Source: Candidatus Gugararchaeum adminiculabundum (GTDB taxonomy: Archaea > Micrarchaeota > Micrarchaeia > Burarchaeales > Gugararchaeaceae). From it: a stretch of 64,000 bases of DNA. Shown here piece after piece: positions 16,080-24,668 of this stretch (position 1 is the stretch's first letter; every line of letters begins with the position of its first letter). The notes beneath the pieces are model-generated. The model made no database searches. It was not told the origin of the DNA and saw only the letters and a list, made by a program, of their open reading frames with translations. The position numbers and the translations under genes were made by a program. The stretch covers positions 1-64,000 of the forward strand of contig CABMDC010000017.1 in assembly GCA_902384795.1 (NCBI GenBank), given 5' to 3'.

Positions 16080-16430
16080 ATGAATTCTATGGTTAAGGAA
16101 TTGTTCGTGCGCGCAAAAACCTACAAAATGTTCCTGCTTCTAAAGGATGGAAGCAGGCAGTGGTTTGGCTCGAATTTGGCAAGGGAAAGCGGCTTGACCT
16201 ATGTTTATGTCACCCAGGTGCTCACGAAATTGGGGAACGCCGGGTTGGTCAGGTTTGAGTCGAGCGGAAGAACCAAGTATGTGAGATTGACTGAAAGCGG
16301 GGCGAGCCTGGCTTCGTCCCTGGAGCCGGTGCAAAAGGCGCTGGATAATTTGGAAACGCAGCTCGCAGCAGGGGCTGAACTGGAAAAGAAAAAAGCTGCT
16401 GAAGAGGAGAAGGAAAAAACTAAAAATTAA
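16080..16430 (+). CDS. Winged-helix transcriptional regulator (MarR/PadR-like)
   Basis: 116 residues. A helix-turn-helix is visible in FGSNLARESGLTYVYVTQVL (about residues 28-47), followed by a wing (LVRFESSGRTKYVRLTESG). The C-terminal tail is Lys/Glu-rich (KKKAAEEEKEKTKN). Small MarR-like archaeal regulators have this layout. It is coupled with traB (2 bp apart) and convergent with pyrC (4 bp apart). The target is unknown. ATG at 16080 or the ATG three codons later could start translation. Confidence 0.8.
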   Translation: MNSMVKELFVRAKTYKMFLLLKDGSRQWFGSNLARESGLTYVYVTQVLTKLGNAGLVRFESSGRTKYVRLTESGASLASSLEPVQKALDNLETQLAAGAELEKKKAAEEEKEKTKN

Positions 16431-16434
16431 TTGA

Positions 16435-17718
16435 CTAGGAGCGCGTGAGATTGTTCCTGCTCAATTCTTTCCCAGAGCCGTTGGAAGCAAGGATTTCGCC
16501 TTCGTCAAAAACTAATTCGCCGCGCAGGAAGACTTTTTTCACCCTGCCTTTCACGCTCCAGCCCTCGTAGGGGGTCCATTTGCATTTGCTCTTGGATTCG
16601 TCTGCCGTGATTTTCCATTCCTCGCGCAAATCGATTACAGTGAAATCAGCGTGCTTGCCAAAAGTTAAATCGCCCTTTTCGCGCAGGCCGAAAAGCTTGG
16701 AAGGATTTAGCGAAGTGAGCGAAACCACCTGTTCCAGGGTGAGATTCTTTTTGTTCACTTCATTCAACAGAAGCGGAAGCTGGTGCTCAACCCCTGGGAA
16801 TCCTGCTGCGCCCTCTTGTTTTTCCTTTGGAAGGTGCGGAGCATGGTCGCTGGCAATGCAGTCTATTTTTCCTGACTGGAGCGATTTCCAGAGGGCGAGC
16901 CGGTCTGGTTCGCTGCGCAGGGCGGGATTCACTGCATCCATTCCCTTTAGCTCTTTTTCGTTTTTGGATGAGAGGAAAAGGTAATGCGGAGCGGTTTCAC
17001 ACGAGCAGTTTTTGGAAGCGCGGACTATGTCGGCTTCTTCGCTTGTGGAAATGTGGGAGATGTGCGCACGGGTGCCGAGTTTGGTGGCGATTTCGCACAC
17101 TTTTCTTGCGCCGGTTATGCCTGCCTCTTTTGGCCTTTTCTGGGAATGCGTCTTCTTTCCCTCGTTTTTCTTGAGAATGTCAAAGTCCTCGGCATGCACG
17201 CAGGCGATTGTTTCTTCTGAAAGCGCTGAAAGCACTTTCTGGAATTTCTTATAATCATTAATGCCTAGCTCTCCTGTGCTGTGCGCTAAATAGAGCTTCA
17301 CTGAAGGCGGGGAAACTTTTTTCACTTCAGCCATGTTGTCTGCTGTTGCGCCGAAATGGAATGAATAGTCGCAAACTGATTTGTGGGCAGCGATGGCGCG
17401 CTTTTCGCGCAGGGCTTCAAAGGTGATTGTTGGAATCGGATTGTTGGGCATGTCAATTATGGAGGTGTAGCCGCCTGCGAGCGCTGCGCTGGAACCTGTG
17501 GTGAAGTCTTCCTTTTGGGTGGCGCCAGGGTCGCGGAAGTGCACGTGCACATCAATCGCCCCGGGGATTATGATGGCGCCCTTGAGGTCATAGGTGGAAT
17601 CAGAATCGGTTTCGCGCGTCTTTTGGGTGATGAACCCGTTTTCGCACTCTAATTTAGTGAGTGAGGAGAGCCCTTTGCTAGTGAAAATTCTGCAGTTTTT
17701 TATTATCAGATGAGACAC
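16435..17718 (-). CDS. pyrC: Dihydroorotase (class I)
   Basis: 427 residues. A cyclic amidohydrolase that closes carbamoyl aspartate to dihydroorotate in pyrimidine synthesis. The zinc-binding HVHFRDPG (about residue 57) is intact. KLYLAHSTGELG carries the likely carboxylated lysine, and further metal and active-site positions lie in CVHAEDFD, AHISHIST and IASDHAPH. The C-terminal part returns to the beta-sandwich (KGRVKKVFLRGELVFDEGE). It lies 14 bp after pyrK, last in the minus-strand pyr run. Confidence 0.95.
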   Translation of the reverse strand: MSHLIIKNCRIFTSKGLSSLTKLECENGFITQKTRETDSDSTYDLKGAIIIPGAIDVHVHFRDPGATQKEDFTTGSSAALAGGYTSIIDMPNNPIPTITFEALREKRAIAAHKSVCDYSFHFGATADNMAEVKKVSPPSVKLYLAHSTGELGINDYKKFQKVLSALSEETIACVHAEDFDILKKNEGKKTHSQKRPKEAGITGARKVCEIATKLGTRAHISHISTSEEADIVRASKNCSCETAPHYLFLSSKNEKELKGMDAVNPALRSEPDRLALWKSLQSGKIDCIASDHAPHLPKEKQEGAAGFPGVEHQLPLLLNEVNKKNLTLEQVVSLTSLNPSKLFGLREKGDLTFGKHADFTVIDLREEWKITADESKSKCKWTPYEGWSVKGRVKKVFLRGELVFDEGEILASNGSGKELSRNNLTRS

Positions 17719-17732
17719 CTTCCAAATAATTG

Positions 17733-18488
17733 CTATTTCTTTTGTGGCGAGCCAAACTCTTTAACCCCAAGGGCTTCGTCCCCTGTGAAAACAGGGCCTT
17801 CGCAGCAGCATAATTTTCCGTCAACTGAGCAGGAGCCGCATAGCCCTATGCCGCACTTCATAATCCGTTCCAGGGAAACTTGGCAGGGGATTTTGTTTTG
17901 CTTGCAAATTTCTGCGACTTTTTTCATCATTAGTTCAGGGCCGCAAGCGTAAACAGCGTCTGGAGTGGAGGAGTTGTCTGCGAGCAAATTTGTGAGCGCA
18001 TCGGTGGTGAAGCCTTTCTGCCCCTCACTTCCATCGTCTGTTGTGATTATTGTTTCACAAATCTTTTTGTCTGGAGAAGCCATGAGTTCGCCCTTTGTTT
18101 TGGCGCCCATTATTAATTTCACGCTGATTTTCTTTTTTGCAGCTGCGGACGCGAGAAAGCGGAGAGGCGCTACTCCGTAGCCTCCTCCTACCAAAACTAT
18201 GCGTTTGTAGCTAGATTGGAAGGTGAATGGCTTGCCCAGAGGGCCTCTGAAGAAAATCCTGTCTCCAACTTTTTTGGAGTGGATTGATGCGCTCACTTTG
18301 CCAACGTTTGCAATGGAAAGGGTGAGAGGATTGGCACCTGCGATGCTCATGGGCCTTTCGCCGGATTCGGGAATCCAGAGCATCAGGAATTGCCCCGGCT
18401 CTGTCTTCAGGTCGCAGTCAAGAATGAAAGTTTTGACGCGCGGATTCTCCTCTGATATTTTGGAAATTTTGGCGTGCTGGTAAAACAT
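17733..18488 (-). CDS. pyrK: Dihydroorotate dehydrogenase electron-transfer subunit
   Basis: 251 residues of the ferredoxin-reductase family. An N-terminal FAD domain (ESGERPMSIAG) is followed by an NAD domain (VLVGGGYGVAPLRFL) and a C-terminal [2Fe-2S] cluster in CGIGLCGSCSVDGKLCC. PyrK passes electrons from PyrD FMN to NAD+, which fits a class 1B enzyme. It starts 9 bp after the pyrD stop, giving the order pyrD-pyrK-pyrC. Confidence 0.94.
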   Translation of the reverse strand: MFYQHAKISKISEENPRVKTFILDCDLKTEPGQFLMLWIPESGERPMSIAGANPLTLSIANVGKVSASIHSKKVGDRIFFRGPLGKPFTFQSSYKRIVLVGGGYGVAPLRFLASAAAKKKISVKLIMGAKTKGELMASPDKKICETIITTDDGSEGQKGFTTDALTNLLADNSSTPDAVYACGPELMMKKVAEICKQNKIPCQVSLERIMKCGIGLCGSCSVDGKLCCCEGPVFTGDEALGVKEFGSPQKK

Positions 18489-18497
18489 GTTCCCACT

Positions 18498-19415
18498 CTA
18501 CTCCTGAAAACGCAAATCAGAAATTTTTGAGCATCCGTTTTCCTTCATCACTTTTTCCAATTCTTCGGCGATTAGTTTGAAGGAATTTCTCCGGTAGTAG
18601 AATGCGCTGCCTACCCCTACTGCGCTGGCGCCTGCAACCAGCATTTCCGCTGCATCAGAGCCGGTGATTATGCCGCCAGTCCCTATGATTGGAATTTTCA
18701 CTGCGCGGGAAATTTCATAGACGCATCTTAGGGAAATTGGCTTGAGCGCAGGTCCGCTCATGCCCCCAACCTTGTTGGTGAGGATTGGCCTGCGGGCAAT
18801 TGGGTCGATTGCCATTCCTGGCATTGTATTAATGGCGGTGATGCAGTCTGCGCCAGCATCTTCCGCAGCTTTTGCCAGGAGCGAGAGGGAAGGGACATTG
18901 GGCGCGAGTTTCACTGAAATGGGAATTTTTGTCGCATTTTTCATGGCGCGAGTAACTGCTGAAACCGATTCCGGCTTGTCTGAGAAAAACGTCTTGTTCA
19001 TGGTGTTTGGGCAGGAGATGTCTGCTTCAATTAGTGCGGGCTTTGCCTCTGCAACTATTTGCGCCGCCTCTGCGAATTCCTCTGCTGATTCTCCGAAAAC
19101 CGAGGCAATGACTGGAACTCCGAGCTTGGCGCATTCTTTCACTGCGAGCGCGAGCTCATCGCGCATTTTTTCAGCGCCCGGGTTTGGAAGTCCCATGGCA
19201 TTCAAAATGTAATGTTCGTTGGAAATCAGAACTGGGGGATCGTGACCTTTTCTTCCCTTCACATTGCAGCTCTTGCTTGTGACAGCGCCTGCGCCGTCCT
19301 TTGCACCGCGGATGAGCGAGGCTGCGTTGCTGTCGTTTATGCCCGATGCGAGAATGAGCGGATTCTTCAGTTTCAGCAGCTTTCCGAGATTTGTTTCAAG
19401 AGAGGGCATTGGCAT
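18498..19415 (-). CDS. pyrD: Dihydroorotate dehydrogenase, class 1B catalytic subunit
   Basis: About 305 residues. A TIM-barrel FMN enzyme oxidising dihydroorotate to orotate. The catalytic cysteine is in ADISCPNT. Other family segments are NPLILASGI, NAMGLPNPGAE, KLAPNV and IIGTGGIITGSDAAEML. The adjacent PyrK indicates the NAD-dependent 1B type. Starts are close together (TTG, ATG 19415, ATG 19409); I use 19415. It overlaps the end of the PrsW-like gene by about 20 bp, so the genes are tightly packed and probably one transcript. Confidence 0.94.
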   Translation of the reverse strand: MPMPSLETNLGKLLKLKNPLILASGINDSNAASLIRGAKDGAGAVTSKSCNVKGRKGHDPPVLISNEHYILNAMGLPNPGAEKMRDELALAVKECAKLGVPVIASVFGESAEEFAEAAQIVAEAKPALIEADISCPNTMNKTFFSDKPESVSAVTRAMKNATKIPISVKLAPNVPSLSLLAKAAEDAGADCITAINTMPGMAIDPIARRPILTNKVGGMSGPALKPISLRCVYEISRAVKIPIIGTGGIITGSDAAEMLVAGASAVGVGSAFYYRRNSFKLIAEELEKVMKENGCSKISDLRFQE

Positions 19416-20958
19416 CAACTACGTTTCGAAGGCTGTATTTTTCTATTCTTCGCTTCCTCTGGATGGCCGCCCAGCTGTAGGCTGCGAGGAACCCTGCGCC
19501 CAGCCCTACCACCAGGAGCGGGTTGAAAACGAACACCGGGAATTTGAGAACAAGCACGCCTATGCCGTCAAGGATTGCGGACACGTTGAAAACTATGTGC
19601 AGCGCTATGGCAAGAAAAACCCCGGGGATTATGCCGAGCTGGGAGTGGTTGCTGAACTTGGGCAGGCTCTTCATGTAGCCGATCACCCCTCCGGTCGCGG
19701 ATGTGAAAACTCCGTGCGCAAGGCAGTTGAAGAACGAGCGGTAGAGCATGAGCGAGAACCAGGCAAGGATTCCGAGCTTGAACGGGTCTGCGCGCGAGGC
19801 GAAGTAGAACCAGTTCTCAACCAGGGAAAACCCAAGGCCGACTGCGAACCCGTAGAGAAGCCCGCTGGTGGTGTCCTTGAATTCATGGTGGCCTGCCAAA
19901 ATTGCCACTCCGATTCCCTTTGCAATCTCCTCTATTATTGGCGCCATGAGCGCGGTGCTCACGAAAAGGAAAGTGACGTCATTGGAAGCGCTGGGAGTTG
20001 ACTTCAGGTACTGGGTTAGGAGCGTGCTTCCGAAACTGTTGAGCAGGAAGGCGAGGAATGCCGCGAAAAGCCCCCAGCAGAACATGGCGACCGGGAAGCG
20101 GAGCGGGCCGCGCTCGTAAAGATCGACAAGCCAGTCAATTATCAGATAGACCAGTGGCATGCAAATTGCGCCGGCTGCCGCGACCATGAGCACGCTCCAG
20201 CCGGTTTCATTGCCCAGAACGGTGATGTCATAGTCGTAAATCACAGTGCCCAGGACCAGGGCTGCGATGATTTCAAAAATCCAAAAAACAGGGTTGACCA
20301 GAAGGTCTGCGATTTTCTCGCTGCCCGGCCTGCCTCTTAGTTTTGGAAAGAAAAGCGACTGGGCGGTGTATTCGCGGAAAATTATCCCTTCGCTGTGGCG
20401 CAGATGGGCGAGGTCGCCTACAACGAACAATAAGATTCCCAGAAGGACTGCGATGATAGGAACCGCGATTGCGTAAGTCCTATTCAGGAGCTTTTTCACA
20501 TTTAGCTCATAGGCCGACCAGTCCTCCTGCACATAGAACGAGGAGCCGGAATAGCCGCTGTTTCCTGTGCCAATGATTGCGTATTTGGAAGCATGGCTTG
20601 CGTCACCTGCGTAGTTCATGGGGATTTCAACTGAAAAGGAGGAGGTTGCGCCCGGCGACAGCTTGCCCACTGCCTGGATTATGAGCCAGCCGTCGCTCTG
20701 TTTTTTTGCAAGGAATATTTCCGCTTCCGCGCTGGATGGGTTGGTTATTCTCATCTCAAACGGCAGGGTGATTCCGGAGCTTTCAGAGCTCACGTTTTGC
20801 GGGATGTTGCTGGTAACCTTGAGAGTGCCTTCCTGAAAAACATTCAGCGGAAGCTTTGACTGCCCTGTGCCAGTGCCGGAATCCTGGGCAAAAAGAAAAA
20901 GGCCCGAGAAAACCGCAAGCAGGAAAAAGAATAGGATTGGCATTGCAAGCTTGCGCAT
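19396..20958 (-). CDS. PrsW-family intramembrane metalloprotease with secreted N-terminal domain
   Basis: About 520 residues. The start is at MRKLAMPILFFFLLAV, a signal peptide, preceded by GTGAT. Residues about 25-160 form a beta-rich extracytoplasmic domain that looks Ig/CARDB-like (LPFEMRITNPSSAEAEIFL). The rest has 8 or so membrane helices with PrsW-type motifs: IIEEIAKG, GFAVGLGFSLVEN, CLAHGVFTS and ALHIVFNV (Glu/His metal ligands). PrsW proteases cleave anti-sigma factors in bacteria; archaeal substrates are unknown. It lies between a TPR-AAA+ gene (15 bp upstream) and pyrD (overlapping). Confidence 0.82.
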   Translation of the reverse strand: MRKLAMPILFFFLLAVFSGLFLFAQDSGTGTGQSKLPLNVFQEGTLKVTSNIPQNVSSESSGITLPFEMRITNPSSAEAEIFLAKKQSDGWLIIQAVGKLSPGATSSFSVEIPMNYAGDASHASKYAIIGTGNSGYSGSSFYVQEDWSAYELNVKKLLNRTYAIAVPIIAVLLGILLFVVGDLAHLRHSEGIIFREYTAQSLFFPKLRGRPGSEKIADLLVNPVFWIFEIIAALVLGTVIYDYDITVLGNETGWSVLMVAAAGAICMPLVYLIIDWLVDLYERGPLRFPVAMFCWGLFAAFLAFLLNSFGSTLLTQYLKSTPSASNDVTFLFVSTALMAPIIEEIAKGIGVAILAGHHEFKDTTSGLLYGFAVGLGFSLVENWFYFASRADPFKLGILAWFSLMLYRSFFNCLAHGVFTSATGGVIGYMKSLPKFSNHSQLGIIPGVFLAIALHIVFNVSAILDGIGVLVLKFPVFVFNPLLVVGLGAGFLAAYSWAAIQRKRRIEKYSLRNVVDANALS

Positions 20959-20973
20959 GAATATCACAAAACC

Positions 20974-22665
20974 CTAGATTATGTTCGGAATCGGCAGGTA
21001 GAGCGGGATGTTTCTCATTACCCATTTGTAAATTTTGTAATACAGCTTGTTGTTCTTCTTGATGACATCCAGCAGCTGCTTGAACTGCTCCTTTTCAGCA
21101 GGCCCGAGCTTGCTTTCGCTTATTTTCACGTGCTCTTTTCCGTCGATTATTGAGCGCTCCTCGATATTGCCGATTTGCTTGTTTGCCTGCGCGTACCAGG
21201 GGGGCAGGGTGGATTTTTTCTTCTTCAGCGAGACGATGAAATCGCGCGTGACCACCGGGCGCTCGTGCCCTGTTTTGAATGCCTCGCGCCAGGGAATGGA
21301 TGCAGCCTCGTCTACAATCGCCTTCAGATCTGCCGAGGAGAAGCCAATGGTGCAGCGGGCGATTCTCCGGAAATCGATTCTTCCGGTCGGCCGCTTCTTG
21401 CAGTTGAGTTTCAGGATTGCTACGCGGGATCTGAAATCAGGCTCTGGAACGAAAAGGGATTTGCCGAACCTTCCGGAACGCCTGAGGGCAGGGTCCACGT
21501 CCCAGGGAGCGTTGGTTGCGCCGATCACGAGAACGTTTTCGTTCTTTGCTTCGACTCCGTCCATTTCATACAGGAGCGCGTTGACTGCCATTTTCAGATA
21601 TTGCGCAGAGCCGCCCATGTCCTCCCTTCTTCCTCCCAGGGCTTCCATTTCATCAAAGAATAAAATGCAGGGCGTGTGCTTTCTTGCGCCCTCAAAGATT
21701 GCGTGCAGGTTCTTTTCCGTGTTGCCCACATACATGTCCAGGATGTCCGAAATTTTCGCATTGATGAATGTGACCTTTGCCTCGCCTGCTGCCGCCTTCA
21801 TGATGAAAGTCTTACCGCAGCCAGGAGGGCCGTAGAGCATGATGCCCCCTCCTCCGAGCTTTCCGTATTTTCTCGCAAGCTCTGGCTGCATCAACGGGTA
21901 GACAATTGCCTCGCGTAATTCTTCCTTTAGTTTTTCCATGCCAGCGACATTGGTGAAATTCGCGTTTGATTTCACAATCAATTTTTCCACGTTGACCGTG
22001 CCCTGCCCCTGCTGGGGCGCGCCGCCTGTAGCGTCAGTACCGGGCGCGCCTCCGCCTGCATCCGGGCCGCGCTCCTTCTTTGCTTTCGCGAGCTCGCGGT
22101 GATTTATTGCTTCTGTGAAATTCGGATTGAGCTCGATTGCCTTGTCATAATTTTCTATTGCCTTGTCATAGTTCTGCATGTAATCGTATGCTAATCCGCG
22201 GATGTGCCAGGCCTCGGAGAAATTGGGGTTGAGCTCGATCACTTTGTCAAAATCTTTTATTGCCCGCTCGTAATCCTGCTGGCATGCGTAGGCCAGGCCG
22301 CGGTTGTAGAATGCTTTCAGATAGCGGGGATTGAGCTTGAGCGCGCGGTCATAGTCAACAATCGCCTTGTCGAATTCCTGCTTCCTATAATAGGCATCAC
22401 CGCGGTTGTTGTAAATGACAGGATTTCTCGGGTCAAGTTCCGCTGCGCGAGCGTAGTCCTCGATGGATTTGTCAAAGTTCTTTTTGTTGTAGTATGCCAG
22501 CCCGCGGTTGAAATAGGCCTCGGAGAAATTGGGGTTGAGCACTATGGTCATGTTGTAATTTTCAATGGCCTTGTCGTAGTTGCCCTTCTCGTAATAGGCG
22601 TTGCCCTTGTGATAATAGGTACGCGCATCTGTTGGATTGGGTTTGCCCTCGTCGCCTGCTGCCAT
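20974..22665 (-). CDS. TPR-AAA+ ATPase fusion
   Basis: About 563 residues. Six tetratricopeptide repeats of the AYYNKGNYDKAI...NPNF type (about residues 15-215), then a Gly/Ala-rich linker, then one classical AAA+ domain: Walker A GPPGCGKT, Walker B ILFFDEME, sensor/Arg-finger region GATNAPWDVDPALRRSGRF, and a C-terminal lid. It is related to CDC48/Vps4/katanin-type ATPases, with the TPRs as a substrate or partner adaptor. I shifted the start to the ATG at 22665 because the TATA box (22698-22710) is too close to the track ATG at 22692; the message would be leaderless or nearly so. Confidence 0.88.
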   Translation of the reverse strand: MAAGDEGKPNPTDARTYYHKGNAYYEKGNYDKAIENYNMTIVLNPNFSEAYFNRGLAYYNKKNFDKSIEDYARAAELDPRNPVIYNNRGDAYYRKQEFDKAIVDYDRALKLNPRYLKAFYNRGLAYACQQDYERAIKDFDKVIELNPNFSEAWHIRGLAYDYMQNYDKAIENYDKAIELNPNFTEAINHRELAKAKKERGPDAGGGAPGTDATGGAPQQGQGTVNVEKLIVKSNANFTNVAGMEKLKEELREAIVYPLMQPELARKYGKLGGGGIMLYGPPGCGKTFIMKAAAGEAKVTFINAKISDILDMYVGNTEKNLHAIFEGARKHTPCILFFDEMEALGGRREDMGGSAQYLKMAVNALLYEMDGVEAKNENVLVIGATNAPWDVDPALRRSGRFGKSLFVPEPDFRSRVAILKLNCKKRPTGRIDFRRIARCTIGFSSADLKAIVDEAASIPWREAFKTGHERPVVTRDFIVSLKKKKSTLPPWYAQANKQIGNIEERSIIDGKEHVKISESKLGPAEKEQFKQLLDVIKKNNKLYYKIYKWVMRNIPLYLPIPNII

Positions 22666-22697
22666 GAAAATCACTGGAAACTGAATATTCATGGTCT

Positions 22698-22710
22698 ATA
22701 TATAAATAAA
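22698..22710 (-). promoter_or_regulatory. TATA box for the TPR-AAA+ gene
   Basis: On the minus strand TTTATTTATATATA lies about 38 bp before the ATG at 22665. It begins only 8 bp after repeat copy B ends, so the element is directly upstream of the core promoter. Confidence 0.6.
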
Positions 22711-22717
22711 TTCCCTA

Positions 22718-22823
22718 GTAGAGCGCACTTTGCCTTAACAGAGCCGCTCTACCCTTTCAGTATCCGGAGCGAAACTGGAACTGCTTCGGATGAAGCGCTC
22801 GCGATTGCTCGCTCGCTTTCATT
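22718..22823 (-). repeat. Dispersed two-hairpin element, copy B
   Basis: Minus-strand orientation. Hairpin 1 core GCGAGCGAGCAATCGCGAGC (22816-22797): inner stem GCGA/TCGC with a GCAA loop (GNRA), then GA/GA mismatches, with an outer ATGAA/TTCAT stem. Hairpin 2: GTAGAGCG (22752-22745) with CGCTCTAC (22725-22718), 19-nt loop. The linker CAGTTCCAGTTTCGCTC is shared with copies C and D. It ends 8 bp before the TATA box of the TPR-AAA+ gene. Confidence 0.88.
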
Positions 22824-22902
22824 CTCCACCGCTCGACTGAAACTGCTGTAATTTAAAATTTGAGGGGCAAAAGAGAATCCTGCCTTCTCGAGGTTAGGTT
22901 AT

Positions 22903-24075
22903 ATGCTGAAAATCACGGACAATGTCGCAAGCCTGGAAAGTCCCATCAGGGACGTGGTGCTAAAGGCAGCGGAGCTCGAGAAAAAAGGCAGAAAAATAAT
23001 CTACCTGAATATCGGGGATCCTGCGCTCTATGATTTTGACATGCCCCAGCAGGCAAAGGAAGCGGGCGCAAGAGCGATGATGGACAAAAAGCCGATTTAT
23101 CCGACGAGCGAGGGGATCATTGAACTGAGAAGCGCGATTGCGAAAAGGGAGAATTCGGTTGCCGAGAATGTGCAGGTGACCAATGGAATCAGCGAGGGGA
23201 TGATTTTCCTTTTCTCCTGCCTGCTGAACACCGGGGAAAACATCCTGATGCCCTCGCCCAGCTATTCGCAGTACGTTGGCATGAGCAAGCTGTGGAGGGG
23301 CGAGGACAATTACTACTCATGCGATGAGCAGGCGGGATGGATTCCTGACATGGATGATGTGCGGAAAAAGGTCAACAAAAAGACAAAGGCGATTCTGCTC
23401 ATCAACCCGAACAATCCGACCGGCGCAGTGTATCCGCGGAATATTGTGAAGGAATTCTGCGACATTGCCGCTGAAAACAAATTGCCGTTGATAAGCGATG
23501 AAATTTATGAGAAGATTGTTTACGAGGGGAAATTCGTCTCGCCAAAAGAGTTTGCAAAGAACGGGGAATTCCCGCTAATAGTCACCAATGGGTTTTCCAA
23601 AACCTATGCCTCGCCAGGAATGAGGGTCGGCTATTTCGTTTTTTACCCTGGAACAGAAGTGCTCAGGGACGGGGTTGCAAAACTTCTGAGGTTGAGATTG
23701 TCCATGAACATTTACGCCCAGTATGCGGCGCTCGCAGAGCTCGAGGGCCCGCAGAATCATATTCCGGGAATGATTTCCAAACTGAAAAAGAGGGGGGAAT
23801 TCGTTGCCCGAAGGCTGAACGAAATTCCTGGGCTGAGCTGCGTTCCGCCCAAAGGAGCATTCTATGTCTTCCCGAAAATCTCCTCGAACAAATGGAAGAA
23901 CGACCGGGATTTTGTCTACGAGCTTTTGGAGCAAAAGGGAGTGCTCACTGTTTTCGGCTCCGGGTTTTCGCCGGTGCTGAAGGAGAAATATTTCCGCATC
24001 GTCTATTTGGCGCAGGAAGAGATTTTGGAAAAGGCGATGAACGGGATTGAGGAGTTTGTAAGGAACAAGAAATAG
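22903..24075 (+). CDS. Class I/II PLP aminotransferase (alanine/aspartate aminotransferase-like)
   Basis: 390 residues, fold type I. YLNIGDPALYDF is near the N-terminus, then LLINPNNPTGAVY, SDEIYEKIVY and the PLP-lysine motif NGFSKTYASPGMRVGYF. The C-terminal substrate-binding arginine region is FRIVYLAQEE. The pattern resembles archaeal AlaT/YfdZ-type alanine or broad-specificity aminotransferases; substrate specificity cannot be fixed from sequence. GAGGTTAGG precedes the ATG. Divergent from the TPR-AAA+ gene, with copy B between them. Confidence 0.9.
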   Translation: MLKITDNVASLESPIRDVVLKAAELEKKGRKIIYLNIGDPALYDFDMPQQAKEAGARAMMDKKPIYPTSEGIIELRSAIAKRENSVAENVQVTNGISEGMIFLFSCLLNTGENILMPSPSYSQYVGMSKLWRGEDNYYSCDEQAGWIPDMDDVRKKVNKKTKAILLINPNNPTGAVYPRNIVKEFCDIAAENKLPLISDEIYEKIVYEGKFVSPKEFAKNGEFPLIVTNGFSKTYASPGMRVGYFVFYPGTEVLRDGVAKLLRLRLSMNIYAQYAALAELEGPQNHIPGMISKLKKRGEFVARRLNEIPGLSCVPPKGAFYVFPKISSNKWKNDRDFVYELLEQKGVLTVFGSGFSPVLKEKYFRIVYLAQEEILEKAMNGIEEFVRNKK

Positions 24076-24093
24076 TGCCTGCTTTAATTTGCT

Positions 24094-24140
24094 TGTTTTT
24101 TTCTTGATTTGCTTATTTTACTTTTACTATTTTTTTATTT
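24094..24140 (+). terminator. T-rich terminator between convergent genes
   Basis: Runs of T (TTGTTTTTTTCTTG, then CTATTTTTTTATTTTTATTTG) directly follow the aminotransferase stop. This is the archaeal intrinsic-terminator type, without a needed stem. Confidence 0.6.
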
Positions 24141-24626
24141 TTATTTGACCCTGAGCTCGATTACGCTTTTTCCCGGGTTGAACGGATCCGCTTGCACCGA
24201 TGCCACGATAACGAAATAATTGCCGGGATACTCGATGTCCAGGAATCGGTTTGCCAATGAGGGATCCACATGGATGTGATTTTCAGCGCGGGCGGAGTAT
24301 TTGATTTTTTTCACTATCTGGGTCGGGCCGTGCGAGGTCTGAAGCTTGAAAACCAGCTCATTGTTGTTCACCGTTATTCCGGTGATTAGCTGGGGGATTA
24401 CCAGCTCGGTTGTGATGCTTGAATTTATTCCCGAGGCGCCGACCACTTCGATGGTGCGCGCGAGCCTGCTTGCGGTCTGGTCCGCCTGTATCACCGCGAG
24501 CTTTTCCTGCGATTCCCCAAAGGTCATGAAAATCTGCACCAGGGTGGGAACTATGAGCAGGACTAGGAAGCCGATTATGACGATTATTTCAAGCGCCACC
24601 TGGCCGCGCCTTGTTTTTCCTTGCAT
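24141..24626 (-). CDS. Archaeal type IV pilin-like protein (class III signal peptide)
   Basis: About 161 residues from ATG MQGKTRRGQVALE. RRGQ followed by a 20-residue hydrophobic stretch (ALEIIVIIGFLVLLIVPTL) is a prepilin-peptidase (PibD/EppA-type) signal, with cleavage expected at G/Q. The mature protein would have an N-terminal assembly helix and a beta-rich C-terminal domain. The track start is a TTG; the ATG is preferred because TTTAAATT about 27 bp upstream fits a leaderless message. It is separate from the main pilin cluster at 35-39 kb. Confidence 0.78.
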   Translation of the reverse strand: MQGKTRRGQVALEIIVIIGFLVLLIVPTLVQIFMTFGESQEKLAVIQADQTASRLARTIEVVGASGINSSITTELVIPQLITGITVNNNELVFKLQTSHGPTQIVKKIKYSARAENHIHVDPSLANRFLDIEYPGNYFVIVASVQADPFNPGKSVIELRVK

Positions 24627-24668
24627 GAAGGATTTGGGACTGGCTTTCAATTTAAAGGTTGCCTCAAT

